Shown here one piece after another: positions 50,000 through 59,568 of a stretch of DNA of 64,000 bases. Numbering within the stretch: the first letter of the stretch is position 1; each line of letters opens with the position of its first letter. The translations under genes were made by a program, and so were the position numbers. Where the stretch lies: the NCBI GenBank assembly GCA_021816585.1, contig JAKAXL010000006.1:44539-108538 (forward strand). Reading direction: 5' to 3'. This DNA comes from Pseudomonadota bacterium. GTDB lineage: Bacteria > Pseudomonadota > Gammaproteobacteria > Burkholderiales > Burkholderiaceae_C. The notes under the pieces are model-generated. The model saw only the letters and a program-made list of their open reading frames with translations. It was not told where the DNA came from and made no database searches.

Positions 50000-51787
50000 A
50001 TGGCGGACAACACTTCGCAACCTTTCGCCGGCCTGCCGTGGGCCGGGGGCGGCCTGGCGCAAGCCTTGCAGCAGGCCTTCGCAGGCGGCCTGCAGGGAGC
50101 GGGCGCCGCGCCGCTGCGCCTGGATCCCGCGCGCGTCGCCGACATCCAGGCCCGCTACGGCCGCGAGTACGCCGAACTCTGGGCCGGGCTGCTCGACAAC
50201 AGCGCCAGCTCGCCGCCGCTGAAGGACCGGCGTTTCGCCGCGGACGCCTGGCGCGGCAACCGCTTCTCGGCCTACACCGCCGCGTTGTACCTGCTCAACG
50301 CGCGCGCGCTGCTGGAACTGGCCGAAGCCGTGCAGGCCGAGCCGAAGACCCGGCAGCGCATCCGCTTCGCGGTGCAGCAGTGGGTGGACGCGGCGGCGCC
50401 CAGCAACATCTGGGCGCTCAATCCCGATGCGATGGCCGAGGCCATGAGCAGCGGCGGCGAGAGCCTGCGCCGCGGCATGGACAACCTGCTCGGCGACATG
50501 CTGCGCGGTCGGCTCACGCAGACCGACGAGAGCCAGTTCGAGATCGGTCGCAACGTAGGCACCACCGAGGGCGCGGTGGTGTTCGAGAACCCCTGGTTCC
50601 AGCTCATCGACTACCGCCCGCTGAGCGCGCAGGTGCACGAGCGGCCCTTGCTGATCGTCCCGCCCTGCATCAACAAGTACTACATCCTCGATCTGCAGCC
50701 CGCCAATTCGCTGGTGCGCTACGCGCTCGAGCAGGGCCAGCGCGTGTTCCTGATGTCGTGGCGCAACCCGGACGCCGACTGCGGGACGTGGACCTGGGAC
50801 GACTACATCGAGCACGGCGTGCTGGAGGCCATGCGCGTCGCCGGCGAGATCGCCACCGCGGCGCGTGCGCCGACGCCGGCGCGGCGTCGGCGTGCCGCGC
50901 CGGCTGCCGCGCATGCGGCACCGGCGGCCGACGGTGCCATCAACGCACTGGGTTTCTGCATCGGCGGCACGCTGCTGGGCACCGCGCTGGCGGTGCTGGC
51001 GCGGCGCGGCCAGCGCCCGGTGCACAGCGCGACCTTCCTGACCACGCTGCTGGACTTCTCCGACACCGGGGTGCTCGACGTGTTCGTCGACGAGGCGCAG
51101 GTCGCGATGCGCGAGGCCACCATCGGGCGCGGCGGGCTGCTTGCCGGGGCCGAACTGGCGGCGGTGTTCTCGAGCCTGCGTCCGAACGACCTGACCTGGA
51201 ACTACGTGGTCGGCAACTACCTGAAGGGCCAGACCCCGCCGCCCTTCGACCTGCTGTACTGGAATGCCGACAGCACGAACCTGCCGGGTCCCTTCCTGGC
51301 CTGGTACCTGCGCAACACCTATCTCGAGAACAAGCTGAGCCGGCCCGACGCGGTGAGCGTATGCGGCACGCCGGTGGACCTGTCGCGCATCGATGTGCCG
51401 GCCTATGTCTACGGCTCGCGCGAGGACCACATCGTGCCGTGGGCCACCGCCTATGCGTCGGCGCGCTGCCTGGGCGGGCCCACGCGCTTCGTGCTGGGCG
51501 CATCCGGGCATATCGCGGGGGTCATCAACCCGCCGGCCGGCGGCAAGCGCAGCCACTGGCGGCTGCCGGCGCCGAAGTCGGCGCGCGGCGGAGCGGCGAA
51601 GCTGCCGGCGCAGGCGCAGGACTGGTTGCGCCGCGCCGAGGAGCATGGCGGAAGCTGGTGGCCCGACTGGGCGGCCTGGCTGGCCACGCAATCCGGGGCA
51701 CTGCAGGACGCGCCGCGCGACTACGGCGGCGCGGGCTACCTGCCCATCGAGGCCGCACCGGGGCGCTACGTGCGGGTGCGGGCCTGA
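50000..51787 (+). CDS. phaC: Class I polyhydroxyalkanoate synthase
   Basis: PhaC polymerises 3-hydroxybutyryl-CoA into PHB granules. From ATG 50000 it has 595 residues. The lipase-like box GFCIGG carries nucleophile C320; the other triad members are the Asp in YGSREDHIVPW and the His in GASGHIAGV. VPPCINKYYILDLQP and WNYVVGNYLKG are class I signatures. Compared with the Cupriavidus enzyme, about 24 extra residues rich in Ala, Arg and Pro (about 295-314) interrupt the segment just before the nucleophile strand, while the N-terminal domain is shorter. No good ribosome site precedes the ATG; an in-frame ATG at 49892 is possible but its N-terminus looks non-coding. Confidence 0.95.
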   Translation: MADNTSQPFAGLPWAGGGLAQALQQAFAGGLQGAGAAPLRLDPARVADIQARYGREYAELWAGLLDNSASSPPLKDRRFAADAWRGNRFSAYTAALYLLNARALLELAEAVQAEPKTRQRIRFAVQQWVDAAAPSNIWALNPDAMAEAMSSGGESLRRGMDNLLGDMLRGRLTQTDESQFEIGRNVGTTEGAVVFENPWFQLIDYRPLSAQVHERPLLIVPPCINKYYILDLQPANSLVRYALEQGQRVFLMSWRNPDADCGTWTWDDYIEHGVLEAMRVAGEIATAARAPTPARRRRAAPAAAHAAPAADGAINALGFCIGGTLLGTALAVLARRGQRPVHSATFLTTLLDFSDTGVLDVFVDEAQVAMREATIGRGGLLAGAELAAVFSSLRPNDLTWNYVVGNYLKGQTPPPFDLLYWNADSTNLPGPFLAWYLRNTYLENKLSRPDAVSVCGTPVDLSRIDVPAYVYGSREDHIVPWATAYASARCLGGPTRFVLGASGHIAGVINPPAGGKRSHWRLPAPKSARGGAAKLPAQAQDWLRRAEEHGGSWWPDWAAWLATQSGALQDAPRDYGGAGYLPIEAAPGRYVRVRA

Positions 51788-51847
51788 CAGGCAGGCGCGA
51801 CGCGATCCCGCTACGAACCATGGATTTTCTCTGCAGAGGCAACTGAA

Positions 51848-53029
51848 ATGAGCGAAGACATCGTGATCGTTTCCGCCGTCCGCACCGCGGTCGGCAAATT
51901 CGGCGGATCCCTGGCCCGGACCTCGGCCGCCGATCTCGGCGCACTGGTGGTGCGCGAGGCCGTGGCGCGCGCCGGGGTGGCGCCGGGCGATGTGTCCGAG
52001 GTCATCCTGGGCCAGGTGCTGCAGGCCGGCTGCGGGCAGAACGCGGCGCGCCAGGCGTCGATCAAGGCCGGGCTTCCCGACAGCGTGCCGGCGATGACCA
52101 TCAACAAGGTCTGCGGCTCCGGCCTGAAGGCCGTGATGCTGGCCGCGCAGGCCGTGCGCGACGGCGACGCCGAGATCGTGGTCGCCGGCGGCCAGGAGAA
52201 CATGAGCGCGGCGCCGCACGTGCTGCCCGGCTCGCGCGACGGCATGCGCATGGGCAACTGGAACCTGGTCGACACGATGGTGCACGACGGCCTGTGGGAC
52301 GCGTTCAACCACTACCACATGGGCACCACCGCGGAGAACGTGGCGAAGAAGCACGGCATCACGCGCGAGATGCAGGACGCCTTCGCCGCGGCCAGCCAGA
52401 ACAAGGCCGAGGCGGCGCAGAAGTCCGGGCGCTTCGCCGACGAGATCGTTCCGGTGATGCTGCCGCAGCGCAAGGGCGACCCGGTGGCTTTCGCGACCGA
52501 CGAGTTCGTGCGCCACGGCGCCACCGCCGAGTCGCTGGCCGGGCTGCGCCCGGCCTTCGACAAGGCCGGCACGGTGACCGCCGGCAACGCCTCCGGCATC
52601 AACGATGGCGCGGCCGCGGTGGTGGTGATGCGCGCCAGCCGCGCCGCGGCGCTGGGCCTGCGCCCGCTGGCGGCGATCCGCGCCTACGCCAATGCCGGGG
52701 TCGACCCCGCCTACATGGGCATGGGCCCGGTGCCGGCGTCGACGCGCTGCCTGTCGCGCGCTGGGTGGAAGCCGCAGGACCTGGAACTCATGGAGATCAA
52801 CGAGGCTTTCGCCGCGCAGGCCATCGCGGTGAACCAGCAGATGGGCTGGGACACCTCGAAGGTCAACGTCAACGGCGGTGCCATCGCCATCGGACACCCG
52901 ATCGGGGCCAGCGGCTGCCGCATCCTGGTCACGCTGCTGCACGAGATGCAAAAGCGCGATGCGCACAAGGGCCTGGCGTCGCTGTGCATCGGCGGCGGCA
53001 TGGGTGTCGCGCTGGCCGTCGAACGCTGA
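51848..53029 (+). CDS. phaA: Acetyl-CoA acetyltransferase (beta-ketothiolase)
   Basis: PhaA condenses two acetyl-CoA to acetoacetyl-CoA for PHB synthesis. The protein has 393 residues. The acylated nucleophile is C89 in [11 protein letters not shown]. The His of [17 protein letters not shown] and the second Cys in LCIGGGMG complete the active site. It lies 60 bases after phaC and 45 before phaB, in the canonical phaCAB order. Confidence 0.96.
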   Translation: MSEDIVIVSAVRTAVGKFGGSLARTSAADLGALVVREAVARAGVAPGDVSEVILGQVLQAGCGQNAARQASIKAGLPDSVPAMTINKVCGSGLKAVMLAAQAVRDGDAEIVVAGGQENMSAAPHVLPGSRDGMRMGNWNLVDTMVHDGLWDAFNHYHMGTTAENVAKKHGITREMQDAFAAASQNKAEAAQKSGRFADEIVPVMLPQRKGDPVAFATDEFVRHGATAESLAGLRPAFDKAGTVTAGNASGINDGAAAVVVMRASRAAALGLRPLAAIRAYANAGVDPAYMGMGPVPASTRCLSRAGWKPQDLELMEINEAFAAQAIAVNQQMGWDTSKVNVNGGAIAIGHPIGASGCRILVTLLHEMQKRDAHKGLASLCIGGGMGVALAVER

Positions 53030-53074
53030 TCGCGAAGGTCCGGGCAGGGAATTCGGGAACCACGGAGAAATCGA

Positions 53075-53815
53075 ATGGACAAGAGAGTCGCTTACGTCAC
53101 CGGGGGCATGGGCGGGATCGGTACCGCGATCTGCCGCAGGCTGTGCGAGGCCGGACACAAGGTGGTCGCCGGCTGCGGGCCCAACTCGCCGCGCAAGGAC
53201 GGCTGGCTGCGCGACATGCGCGCGCAGGGCTACGACGTGTATGCCTCCGAGGGCAACGTCGCCGACTGGGAGTCCACCTGCGCTGCCTTCCAGCAGGTGT
53301 TCGCCGAGCACGGCAGGGTGGACGTGCTGGTGAACAATGCCGGCATCACGCGCGACGCGGTGTTCCGCAAGATGGCCTACGACGACTGGGACCGCGTGAT
53401 GAAGACCAATCTGTACTCGATGTTCAACGTCACCAAGCAGGTCATCGACGGCATGGTCGATCGCGGCTGGGGGCGCATCGTCAACATCTCCTCGGTCAAC
53501 GGCGAGAAGGGCCAGTTCGGACAGACCAACTATTCGGCGGCGAAGGCCGGCATGCACGGCTTCACGATGGCGCTGGCGCAGGAGGTGGCGTCGAAGGGCG
53601 TGACGGTGAACACGGTGGCGCCCGGCTACATCATGACCGACATGGTGAAGGCGATCCGCCAGGACGTGATGGACAAGATCGTCGCGTCCATCCCGGTCAA
53701 GCGCCTGGGGCGCCCCGAGGAGGTGGCCTCGCTGGTGACCTGGCTGGCCGGCGACGACGGAGCCTTCACCACCGGCGCCGAGCTGTCGATCAACGGCGGC
53801 CTGCACATGAGCTGA
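53075..53815 (+). CDS. phaB: Acetoacetyl-CoA reductase
   Basis: PhaB reduces acetoacetyl-CoA to (R)-3-hydroxybutyryl-CoA with NADPH. The 246-residue short-chain dehydrogenase has TGGMGGIG (9-16) for the cofactor, NNAGITRD, and the triad S140, Y153, K157 in the SSVNGEKGQFGQTNYSAAK region, whose QFGQTNYSAAKAG form is typical of PhaB. GGAG lies about ten bases before the ATG. It ends with GGLHMS, as usual. Confidence 0.96.
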   Translation: MDKRVAYVTGGMGGIGTAICRRLCEAGHKVVAGCGPNSPRKDGWLRDMRAQGYDVYASEGNVADWESTCAAFQQVFAEHGRVDVLVNNAGITRDAVFRKMAYDDWDRVMKTNLYSMFNVTKQVIDGMVDRGWGRIVNISSVNGEKGQFGQTNYSAAKAGMHGFTMALAQEVASKGVTVNTVAPGYIMTDMVKAIRQDVMDKIVASIPVKRLGRPEEVASLVTWLAGDDGAFTTGAELSINGGLHMS

Positions 53816-53827
53816 GCGCGCGGCGCA

Positions 53828-53866
53828 CGCGGGGCGGCGCAGGGGCCTGCCCGATACCGCCCCGCG
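53828..53866 (+). terminator. Hairpin between phaB and phaR
   Basis: CGCGGGGCGG and CCGCCCCGCG form a perfect ten-pair stem around a 19-base loop. Four T residues follow after a four-base gap, so it looks like a weak terminator that could limit readthrough from phaCAB into phaR. Confidence 0.5.
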
Positions 53867-53918
53867 GAGGTTTTGTGGTTCAATCGAATGGTGACTCGTC
53901 CACCGTGCCGCGCCTGCC

Positions 53919-54461
53919 ATGTCCCAGACTGAAACCGCCGTTCGCGTCATCAAGAAGTACCCGAACCGCCGCCTCTACGACACCGAGACCAGCGCGTACA
54001 TCACGCTGGCCGACGTGAAGTCGCTGGTCATGGAGGGGCAGCGCTTCGTCGTGCAGGACGCGAAGAGCGGAGCCGACCTGACGCGCAGCATCCTGCTGCT
54101 GATCATCCTCGAGGAGGAGGCCGGCGGCGTGCCGATGCTCAGCACCGCGATGCTCGAACAGCTGATCCGTTTCTACGGCAATGCGATGCAGGGCATGATG
54201 GGCTCGTACCTCGAGAAGACCGTGCAGGCCTTCATCGACATCCAGGGCAAGCTGGCCGAGCAGTCGCGCGGGCTCTACGACAGCAGCAGCTTCAGCCCCG
54301 AGATGTGGTCGCAGTTCCTCAGCGGCCAGGCGCCGATGCTGCAGGGCATGATGGGCAACTACCTGGAGCAGAGCAAGAAGCTGTACGTGCAGATGCAGGA
54401 GCAGATGCAGCAGCAGGCCAAGCAGATGATGGGCGCGTTCCAGCAGCCGGCCAAGAAGTAG
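53919..54461 (+). CDS. phaR: Polyhydroxyalkanoate synthesis repressor PhaR
   Basis: PhaR binds DNA at pha promoters and also binds PHB itself, so phasin genes are switched on when polymer forms. The 180-residue protein has the N-terminal PHB/PHA accumulation DNA-binding domain ([24 protein letters not shown], about 10-33, and [21 protein letters not shown]) and two PHB-binding segments ([24 protein letters not shown]), ending in a Gln/Met-rich tail. It follows phaB by 103 bases with a hairpin between. The palindrome at 49881-49894 is a likely target; no phasin gene is visible in the window. Confidence 0.95.
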   Translation: MSQTETAVRVIKKYPNRRLYDTETSAYITLADVKSLVMEGQRFVVQDAKSGADLTRSILLLIILEEEAGGVPMLSTAMLEQLIRFYGNAMQGMMGSYLEKTVQAFIDIQGKLAEQSRGLYDSSSFSPEMWSQFLSGQAPMLQGMMGNYLEQSKKLYVQMQEQMQQQAKQMMGAFQQPAKK

Positions 54462-54509
54462 GCGCCCGCATCGCCGGGACTCCCGGCGGTCGCGGCTCGC
54501 CGGGCGCGT

Positions 54510-54528
54510 GTCGCCGCGAAACGGCGAC
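54510..54528 (+). other. Inverted repeat just before rimO
   Basis: GTCGCCG-CGAAA-CGGCGAC is a perfect seven-pair stem ending nine bases before the rimO ATG at 54538. Its right arm runs into GACAAT (54526-54531), a -10-like hexamer placed so that transcription would begin at or next to the ATG. Confidence 0.4.
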
Positions 54529-54537
54529 AATAGCGCC

Positions 54538-55941
54538 ATGTCCGAGATCACCACTTCCCCTTCCGCCCCCGACGCGTCGCCGGCGGCGCCGCGCATCGGT
54601 TTCGTGTCCCTGGGTTGCCCGAAGGCCCTGGTGGATTCCGAGCGCATCGTCTCGCGCCTGCGCGCCGAAGGCTACGAGACCAGTCCGAGCTATGCCGGCG
54701 CCGACCTGGTGATCGTCAACACCTGCGGCTTCATCGACGAGGCGGTGCAGGAAAGCCTGGATGCGATCGGCGAGGCGCTGCACGAGAACGGCCGCGTGCT
54801 GGTCACCGGCTGCCTGGGCGCGCGCACCGACGAACAGGGGCGCAGCCTGGTGCGCCAGGTGCATCCGAAGGTGCTGGCGGTGACCGGCCCGCAGGCCACC
54901 GACGAGGTGCTGCAGCAGGTGCACGCGACGCTGCCCAAACCGCACGACCCCTTCGTCGACCTGCTGCCGCCGGGCGGGCTGAAGCTGACCCCGCGGCATT
55001 ACGCCTACCTGAAGATCGCCGAGGGCTGCAACCAGAGCTGCAGCTTCTGCATCATCCCGAGCATGCGCGGCAAGCTGGTGTCGCGCCCCATCGGCGAGGT
55101 GCTGGACGAGGCGCAGGCGCTGCTGCAGGCCGGGGTGCGCGAGTTGCTGGTGGTCAGCCAGGACACCGCCGCCTACGGCTCCGATCTCAGGTACCGCACC
55201 GGTTTCTGGCAGGGTCGCCCGTTGCGCACCCGTTTCGCCGAGCTGGTGCAGGCGCTGGCGGCGCTGGCCGAACAGCATGACGCGTGGGTGCGCCTGCACT
55301 ACATCTATCCGTACCCGCATGTCGACGAGGTGCTGCCGGTGATGGCGCAGGGGCGCGTGCTGCCCTATCTCGACGTGCCCTTGCAGCATGCGCATCCCGA
55401 GGTGCTGCGGCGCATGCGCCGGCCGGCCGGCGGCGAGCGCGCGCTCGAGCGCATCGCGCGCTGGCGCGAAGCCTGCCCCGACATCGCGATCCGCTCCACC
55501 TTCATCGCCGGCTTCCCCGGCGAGACCGAACAGGAATTCGAGACCCTGCTGGACTTCGTGCGGCGCGCCGAACTCGACCGGGTCGGCTGCTTCGCCTACT
55601 CGCCGGTGCAGGGCGCGGCCGCCAACGAGCTGCCCGGAGCTCTGCCCGACGAGCTGCGCGAGCAGCGCCGTGCACGCTTCATGGAAGTGGCCGAGGAAGT
55701 CTCGGTGCGGCGCCTGCGCGGGCGCGTGGGCCAGGAGCTGCGCGTGCTGGTCGACCGTGCCGGGCGCGACGGCGCCAGCGCGCGCAGCTACGCCGAGGCG
55801 CCGGAGATCGACGGCAAGGTGCTGCTGCGCGCGCCCGCGAAACCTTCGGCGCGCATGCGCCTGGCGCAGGCGGGCGGGAGTTTCGTGAGCGTGCGGGTGG
55901 TGGGCACGCAGGGCCACGACCTGGTGGCCGACCTGCTCTGA
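54538..55941 (+). CDS. rimO: Ribosomal protein S12 methylthiotransferase RimO
   Basis: RimO is a radical-SAM enzyme that adds a methylthio group to the conserved Asp of ribosomal protein S12. From ATG 54538 it has 467 residues. The N-terminal cluster cysteines are C27, C63 and C92 (GCPK, NTCGF, TGCLG), the radical-SAM triad is C164, C168 and C171 in [15 protein letters not shown], and a TRAM domain closes the protein. The CIIPSMRG form separates RimO from MiaB. The GTG at 54508 would add ten residues but lies before the -10-like box. There is no evident Shine-Dalgarno. Confidence 0.95.
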   Translation: MSEITTSPSAPDASPAAPRIGFVSLGCPKALVDSERIVSRLRAEGYETSPSYAGADLVIVNTCGFIDEAVQESLDAIGEALHENGRVLVTGCLGARTDEQGRSLVRQVHPKVLAVTGPQATDEVLQQVHATLPKPHDPFVDLLPPGGLKLTPRHYAYLKIAEGCNQSCSFCIIPSMRGKLVSRPIGEVLDEAQALLQAGVRELLVVSQDTAAYGSDLRYRTGFWQGRPLRTRFAELVQALAALAEQHDAWVRLHYIYPYPHVDEVLPVMAQGRVLPYLDVPLQHAHPEVLRRMRRPAGGERALERIARWREACPDIAIRSTFIAGFPGETEQEFETLLDFVRRAELDRVGCFAYSPVQGAAANELPGALPDELREQRRARFMEVAEEVSVRRLRGRVGQELRVLVDRAGRDGASARSYAEAPEIDGKVLLRAPAKPSARMRLAQAGGSFVSVRVVGTQGHDLVADLL

Positions 55942-55957
55942 GCCCGCCGCGGCGGAC

Positions 55958-56800
55958 TCACACGTGCAGTCCGAAGGCCGAAAGGTTGCGCCACAGCATG
56001 TACACCGCGACCACGGCGACGAGCAGCGCGAAGATCAGGTTCAGCGTGCCCTTGCTGTGCTTGCCGAGGTGGGTGGCGACGCGGGTCCCGAACCAGCCGC
56101 CGGCCACTCCGCCGCCGATGTAGAGCAGCGCGACCGTGAAGTCGAGCAACCCCGAGCGCGCATAGTTGATCGCGGTGGTCAGCCCGAAGGTGCCCACCGA
56201 CAGAAGCGACGAACCGATCGCGGCGAGCATCGGCATCCCGGTCGAGAAGGCCAGGCCCGGAACGATCAGGAAGCCGCCGCCGATCCCGAAGAAGCCCGAC
56301 AGCATGCCCACCAGCGCCGCGGCGATGCCCAGGCGCAGCCACGAGCCCTTCGGCGCGTCGTGCTCCGACAGCACCTGCTGCGCGGATCCCGGCTCCCGGC
56401 GCCGCAGCATCAAGGCCGCGATCACCAGCATCAGGATGGCGAACAGGAACAGCAGTTTCTTGCCGTCGACCGCCTTGCCCAGGCTGGAGCCGACGAAGGC
56501 GGCGGCCGCGCCGACCACCGCGAAGACCAGGGCCTGCTTCCAGCGCACGTTGCCGGCGCGCGCATGCGGGATCAGGTTGAGGTAGGCGTTGATGGACACC
56601 GCCAGTGCCGTCGTGCCGATCACCACGTGGGGGTTCGGATACCCCACGAAGTAAAGAAGCAACGGGACCGCGAGGATCGATCCGCCGCCTCCGATGAGCC
56701 CGAGCGAAAAGCCCACGGCGAGCCCGGAAAGGACAGCAAGGATATGCTGGGTCAGGGTGAGCGCGACGGGGGCGCTGCTTGCAAGGGTGGCTGGCGACAT
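55958..56800 (-). CDS. TSUP family (TauE/SafE) anion permease
   Basis: This 280-residue integral membrane protein has about eight hydrophobic segments and the glycine-rich repeats of the TSUP family (GFSLGLIGGGGSILAVPLLL near the N-terminus and GMLSGFFGIGGGFLIVP in the second half). Members export or import sulfite, sulfoacetate, sulfide-derived or other organic anions. In a sulfur oxidiser a sulfur oxyanion is attractive, but that is inference, and the gene is 20 kb away from sox. It is divergent from the acetate transporter gene across 270 bases that contain a palindrome. Confidence 0.9.
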   Translation of the reverse strand: MSPATLASSAPVALTLTQHILAVLSGLAVGFSLGLIGGGGSILAVPLLLYFVGYPNPHVVIGTTALAVSINAYLNLIPHARAGNVRWKQALVFAVVGAAAAFVGSSLGKAVDGKKLLFLFAILMLVIAALMLRRREPGSAQQVLSEHDAPKGSWLRLGIAAALVGMLSGFFGIGGGFLIVPGLAFSTGMPMLAAIGSSLLSVGTFGLTTAINYARSGLLDFTVALLYIGGGVAGGWFGTRVATHLGKHSKGTLNLIFALLVAVVAVYMLWRNLSAFGLHV

Positions 56801-56871
56801 AGTCCCGGGAGCATACAGTAGCGTCGGGTATGGGGATGTGTGCAGTTGTTCGAAGGTCCTGGCAAAGCGAT

Positions 56872-56898
56872 TCAAATGTAACGCAACGCAACATTTGA
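56872..56898. promoter_or_regulatory. Palindrome between the TSUP and acetate transporter genes
   Basis: TCAAATGT-N11-ACATTTGA is a perfect eight-base inverted repeat. The 11-base spacer itself contains a direct repeat (ACGCA twice). It lies 72 bases upstream of the TSUP start and 172 bases upstream of the transporter start, so it could serve either gene. Confidence 0.5.
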
Positions 56899-57070
56899 GA
56901 CAGCGGGCATCGACGTAGGCCTGCCGTAAGGCTTCGCGGCGACAGTGCCTGCGTGAGCGGGCGCGAGGCCCGCCGCAAACGGGGTTCGAGCCCTGCGATC
57001 GCCGCCGTGCTCGGGCCGCTCGAGTGGAGAACCTGGCGCAGGCAACGCGCCTGGAAAACTGGAGACAACG

Positions 57071-57613
57071 ATGGACAAGAAGATCAACCCCGCCCCGCTG
57101 GGGCTGTCGGGATTCGCGCTGACCACCTGGCTGCTGAGCATGCACAACGCGGGCTGGTTCGGGCCCGAGAACGTGCCGATGGTACTGGCCTGCGCGTTCG
57201 CCTTCGGCGGCACCGCGCAGTTCGTCGCCGGGGTGATGGAGGCCTTCGTCGGCAACAGCTTCGGCTTCGTCGCGTTCTGCGGATACGGCGCGTTCTGGTG
57301 GTCCTTCGCGCTGTTCGTGGAATTCTTCGCGAAGGGCGTCACCGGTCCGTTCATCGGCTGGTACCTGCTGCTGTGGGGCGTGTTCACGACCTACATGTGG
57401 ATCGGGACCTGGAAGAAGGGCAAGGTACTGATGCTGGTGTTCACCGCGCTGACCGTGACCTTCTACCTGCTGGCCTTCGGTGCGCTGCTGGGCGCCGGCG
57501 GACTGGGCCAGCTGGGCGGCTACTTCGGGCTGCTGACCGCCGCGCTGGCCTTCTACCTGGCCGCCGCCGAGGTGATCAACGAGTCGTGGGGCAGCACCGT
57601 GCTGCCGGTGTGA
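57071..57613 (+). CDS. satP: Acetate uptake transporter of the GPR1/FUN34/YaaH family
   Basis: This 180-residue inner-membrane protein has six hydrophobic segments and the family signature NPAPLGLSGFALTTWLLS at about residues 6-23. FGGTAQFVAGVMEAFVGNSFGF and the conserved AAAEVINESWG near the C-terminus match SatP/YaaH, which moves acetate or succinate with protons. TGGAG precedes the ATG. It fits the acetate-to-PHB theme of the region. Choice of substrate is inferred from the family. Confidence 0.92.
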   Translation: MDKKINPAPLGLSGFALTTWLLSMHNAGWFGPENVPMVLACAFAFGGTAQFVAGVMEAFVGNSFGFVAFCGYGAFWWSFALFVEFFAKGVTGPFIGWYLLLWGVFTTYMWIGTWKKGKVLMLVFTALTVTFYLLAFGALLGAGGLGQLGGYFGLLTAALAFYLAAAEVINESWGSTVLPV

Positions 57614-57642
57614 TGCGGGCCGCGGCCGACGCCGCGGCACAA

Positions 57643-57675
57643 TGAAAACGGCCCCGCATCGCGGGGCCGTTTTCA
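57643..57675. terminator. Bidirectional terminator between satP and the FadL-type gene
   Basis: TGAAAACGGCCCCGC-ATC-GCGGGGCCGTTTTCA is a perfect 15-pair stem with a three-base loop and T4 on either strand, exactly between two convergent genes. Confidence 0.92.
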
Positions 57676-57687
57676 TTTCAGGTCGGT

Positions 57688-58965
57688 TCAGAACTTGTAG
57701 CTGAGAGCCACTCCGACCAGGTCCTGGCTCATGCTGATGGTCTCGGGAAGTTGCCCCACCACATTGCCGCTGGGGCCGAGTTCCGGCGCGTAGCCGGACA
57801 CCGAGTTCTTCAGCGCGTGCACGTAGTCGGCCGAGATGTCCATCTTGCGGCTCAGCGCATAGGTGAAGCCGAGCGAGACGTGGTCCTTCACCACCCCCGG
57901 GGCGATGGTGTTGAAGAACACGTTGCTCTGGCTGACCGGGTTGTCGCTGTGGTTCCAGCCGGCACGCAGGGTCAGCTTGTCGCTGTAGGCCCATGCCGCG
58001 CCGAGCTTGACCACGGTGACGTCGCTCCAGCCGAAGCCGGCGCCTCCCGGGGCGCCGAGCAGCGGCGCCGGCGTGCCCATGGCCAGGGCCATCAGCGGCG
58101 ACGAGGAGTTGGCGATCGACGAGACCTGGCTGTACAGGATGCGCTCCACGTCGGCCGCGACCGTCCACGTCGGCGTCGCCTTCCAGGCCACGCCGACCCC
58201 GTAGTTGGCCGGAATGTCGAAGCTGCCGCCGTCCGCGAACAGGCCCCGGTAGGCGCCGAAGCTGCTCATGTGGATCTTCGGCTGGAAGGTCGCCCCCAGC
58301 GACAGCCCCGGCGCGACCAGGCCGATCCAGCCGATGCGCACGCCCACGCCGTTCGACGAGTCGTGACCGGGGGCCATCAGGCTCGACGGGTCGATGCTGA
58401 ACTGCGAACGCGCGAAGTTGTTGAGGCCGTTGGCGCGGAAGATCTGATGCACCAGATCCAGCGCGATCCCGATGGTGTTGTCCGGGGTCACGCGCCAGGC
58501 GAAGCTCGGGCTGATGAAGGTCTGCTCCAGGTCGACGCCGGCCCCGGGCAGCAGCCCGGTGCGCGGGTCCATCTGGTTGTAGCCCGAGTTCATGCCCCCG
58601 TTGCCGTACACGCTGATGCCCACCGCCATGTCGGGGGTGATCATGTGGTTGTAGCCGATCTCGGGGATCAGGAAATTGCTCTGGGCGTTGCCGCTGTAGG
58701 TGGTTCCCGCGATCTGCGCGGTGCGGTCGGGGCGGAACACGGTCAGGCCGACGTCGAGGCGGTTGCCGACCAGAGCCATTCCCGCGGGGTTGGTCGCTCC
58801 CGCCAGTGCATCCTGCGGCAACGCGATGCCCACTCCGCCCATGCCGACCGAGCGCACGCTGTAGCCGGGCTGGAAATAGCCGTCGGTGGCGTGCGCCAGT
58901 CCGGGCAGCAGCGCCGTGCCGACGCAGGCCGCGGCGCAGGCAGCCGCCAGTCGATTCTTACGCAT
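57688..58965 (-). CDS. FadL/OmpP1-type outer membrane transport protein
   Basis: The 425-residue beta-barrel precursor has a signal peptide (MRKNRLAAACAAACVG to AHA, about 26). The mature N-terminus and the NPAGMALVGNRLDVGL block are the hallmark of the FadL family, which brings fatty acids or other hydrophobic compounds across the outer membrane. Alternating short strands fill the rest, and the protein ends in an aromatic residue (VALSYKF), as outer membrane proteins require. GGGGAG precedes the ATG. The ligand cannot be told from sequence. It is transcribed alone, with a palindrome upstream. Confidence 0.92.
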   Translation of the reverse strand: MRKNRLAAACAAACVGTALLPGLAHATDGYFQPGYSVRSVGMGGVGIALPQDALAGATNPAGMALVGNRLDVGLTVFRPDRTAQIAGTTYSGNAQSNFLIPEIGYNHMITPDMAVGISVYGNGGMNSGYNQMDPRTGLLPGAGVDLEQTFISPSFAWRVTPDNTIGIALDLVHQIFRANGLNNFARSQFSIDPSSLMAPGHDSSNGVGVRIGWIGLVAPGLSLGATFQPKIHMSSFGAYRGLFADGGSFDIPANYGVGVAWKATPTWTVAADVERILYSQVSSIANSSSPLMALAMGTPAPLLGAPGGAGFGWSDVTVVKLGAAWAYSDKLTLRAGWNHSDNPVSQSNVFFNTIAPGVVKDHVSLGFTYALSRKMDISADYVHALKNSVSGYAPELGPSGNVVGQLPETISMSQDLVGVALSYKF

Positions 58966-59078
58966 AGAAAAGTCTCCCCTCCAGGAATCGGGTGCAGGTG
59001 CCCGAGGGTTCGGGCGGCGCGTCCGCTGGCGGCATCTGGCCGCCGCGGCCGCTGTCGTGTCAATACTGGAACCCGGTA

Positions 59079-59104
59079 GCAGTATCTATCGACGATCCTA
59101 GATA
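59079..59104. promoter_or_regulatory. Palindrome upstream of the FadL-type gene
   Basis: AGTATCT-N12-AGATACT is a perfect seven-base inverted repeat about 115 bases upstream of the FadL-type start. A minus-strand TTGACA (59061-59056) lies just downstream of it, but its -10 partner is weak (CAGATG). Confidence 0.4.
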
Positions 59105-59244
59105 CTCGGGCCGCGGTAGGCATCCAGTTTTGCCGCGATGGCAGTTCCGCAGGTTTTGTGCTAAGCGAGTTGCATTCTGTCACACACGGCTCGCGCGCCG
59201 GCCATGGGACGGCGGCACCGGCGCCGCAGCGGGCGCGGCGCGCT

Positions 59245-59517
59245 TCAGGCCTGCGGAGGCACGTAGCCGGCGGGGCGTTCGGCGCCCTCGCCGAAGAAAT
59301 AGCGCTCCATCTGCCGCGCCAGGTACTGGCGGGCGCTGGCGTCGGCCAGGTTCAGCCGGTTCTCGTTGACCAGCATGGTCTGGTGCTTCAGCCAGCCCTG
59401 CCAGGCCTCCTTCGACACGTTGTCGAAAATGCGCTTGCCCAGTTCGCCGGGATAGGGCTGGAAGTCGAGGCCCGGCGCTTCGCGGCCGAGCTTGATGCAG
59501 TTCACCATTCGAGACAT
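59245..59517 (-). CDS. yggX: Probable Fe(2+)-trafficking protein YggX
   Basis: This 90-residue cytosolic protein protects iron-sulfur proteins from oxidation. The sequence starts [20 protein letters not shown]7 in VNCIKL is the conserved cysteine, and the helical [23 protein letters not shown] segment is typical. Length and motifs match the family throughout. It lies 51 bases downstream of argA on the same strand, a common betaproteobacterial pair. Confidence 0.95.
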   Translation of the reverse strand: MSRMVNCIKLGREAPGLDFQPYPGELGKRIFDNVSKEAWQGWLKHQTMLVNENRLNLADASARQYLARQMERYFFGEGAERPAGYVPPQA

Positions 59518-59568
59518 CGGGTCATCCTGTGGAACGTGACGGGGAACGGCGGCGGGGGCGCCGCCGGA

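Noticed and set aside
47891..53953. Very long open frame on the minus strand opposite rluD, pgeF and the pha genes (about 2000 codons)
   Set aside because: It is the antisense shadow of GC-rich coding DNA: low-complexity Arg/Ala/His-rich translation, no domain, and five well-supported genes on the other strand.
56978..57000. tRNA-like T-arm (GGTTCGAGCCC) upstream of satP
   Set aside because: The flanking five-base arms do not pair around the TTCGAGC loop, and no acceptor or anticodon stem can be built.
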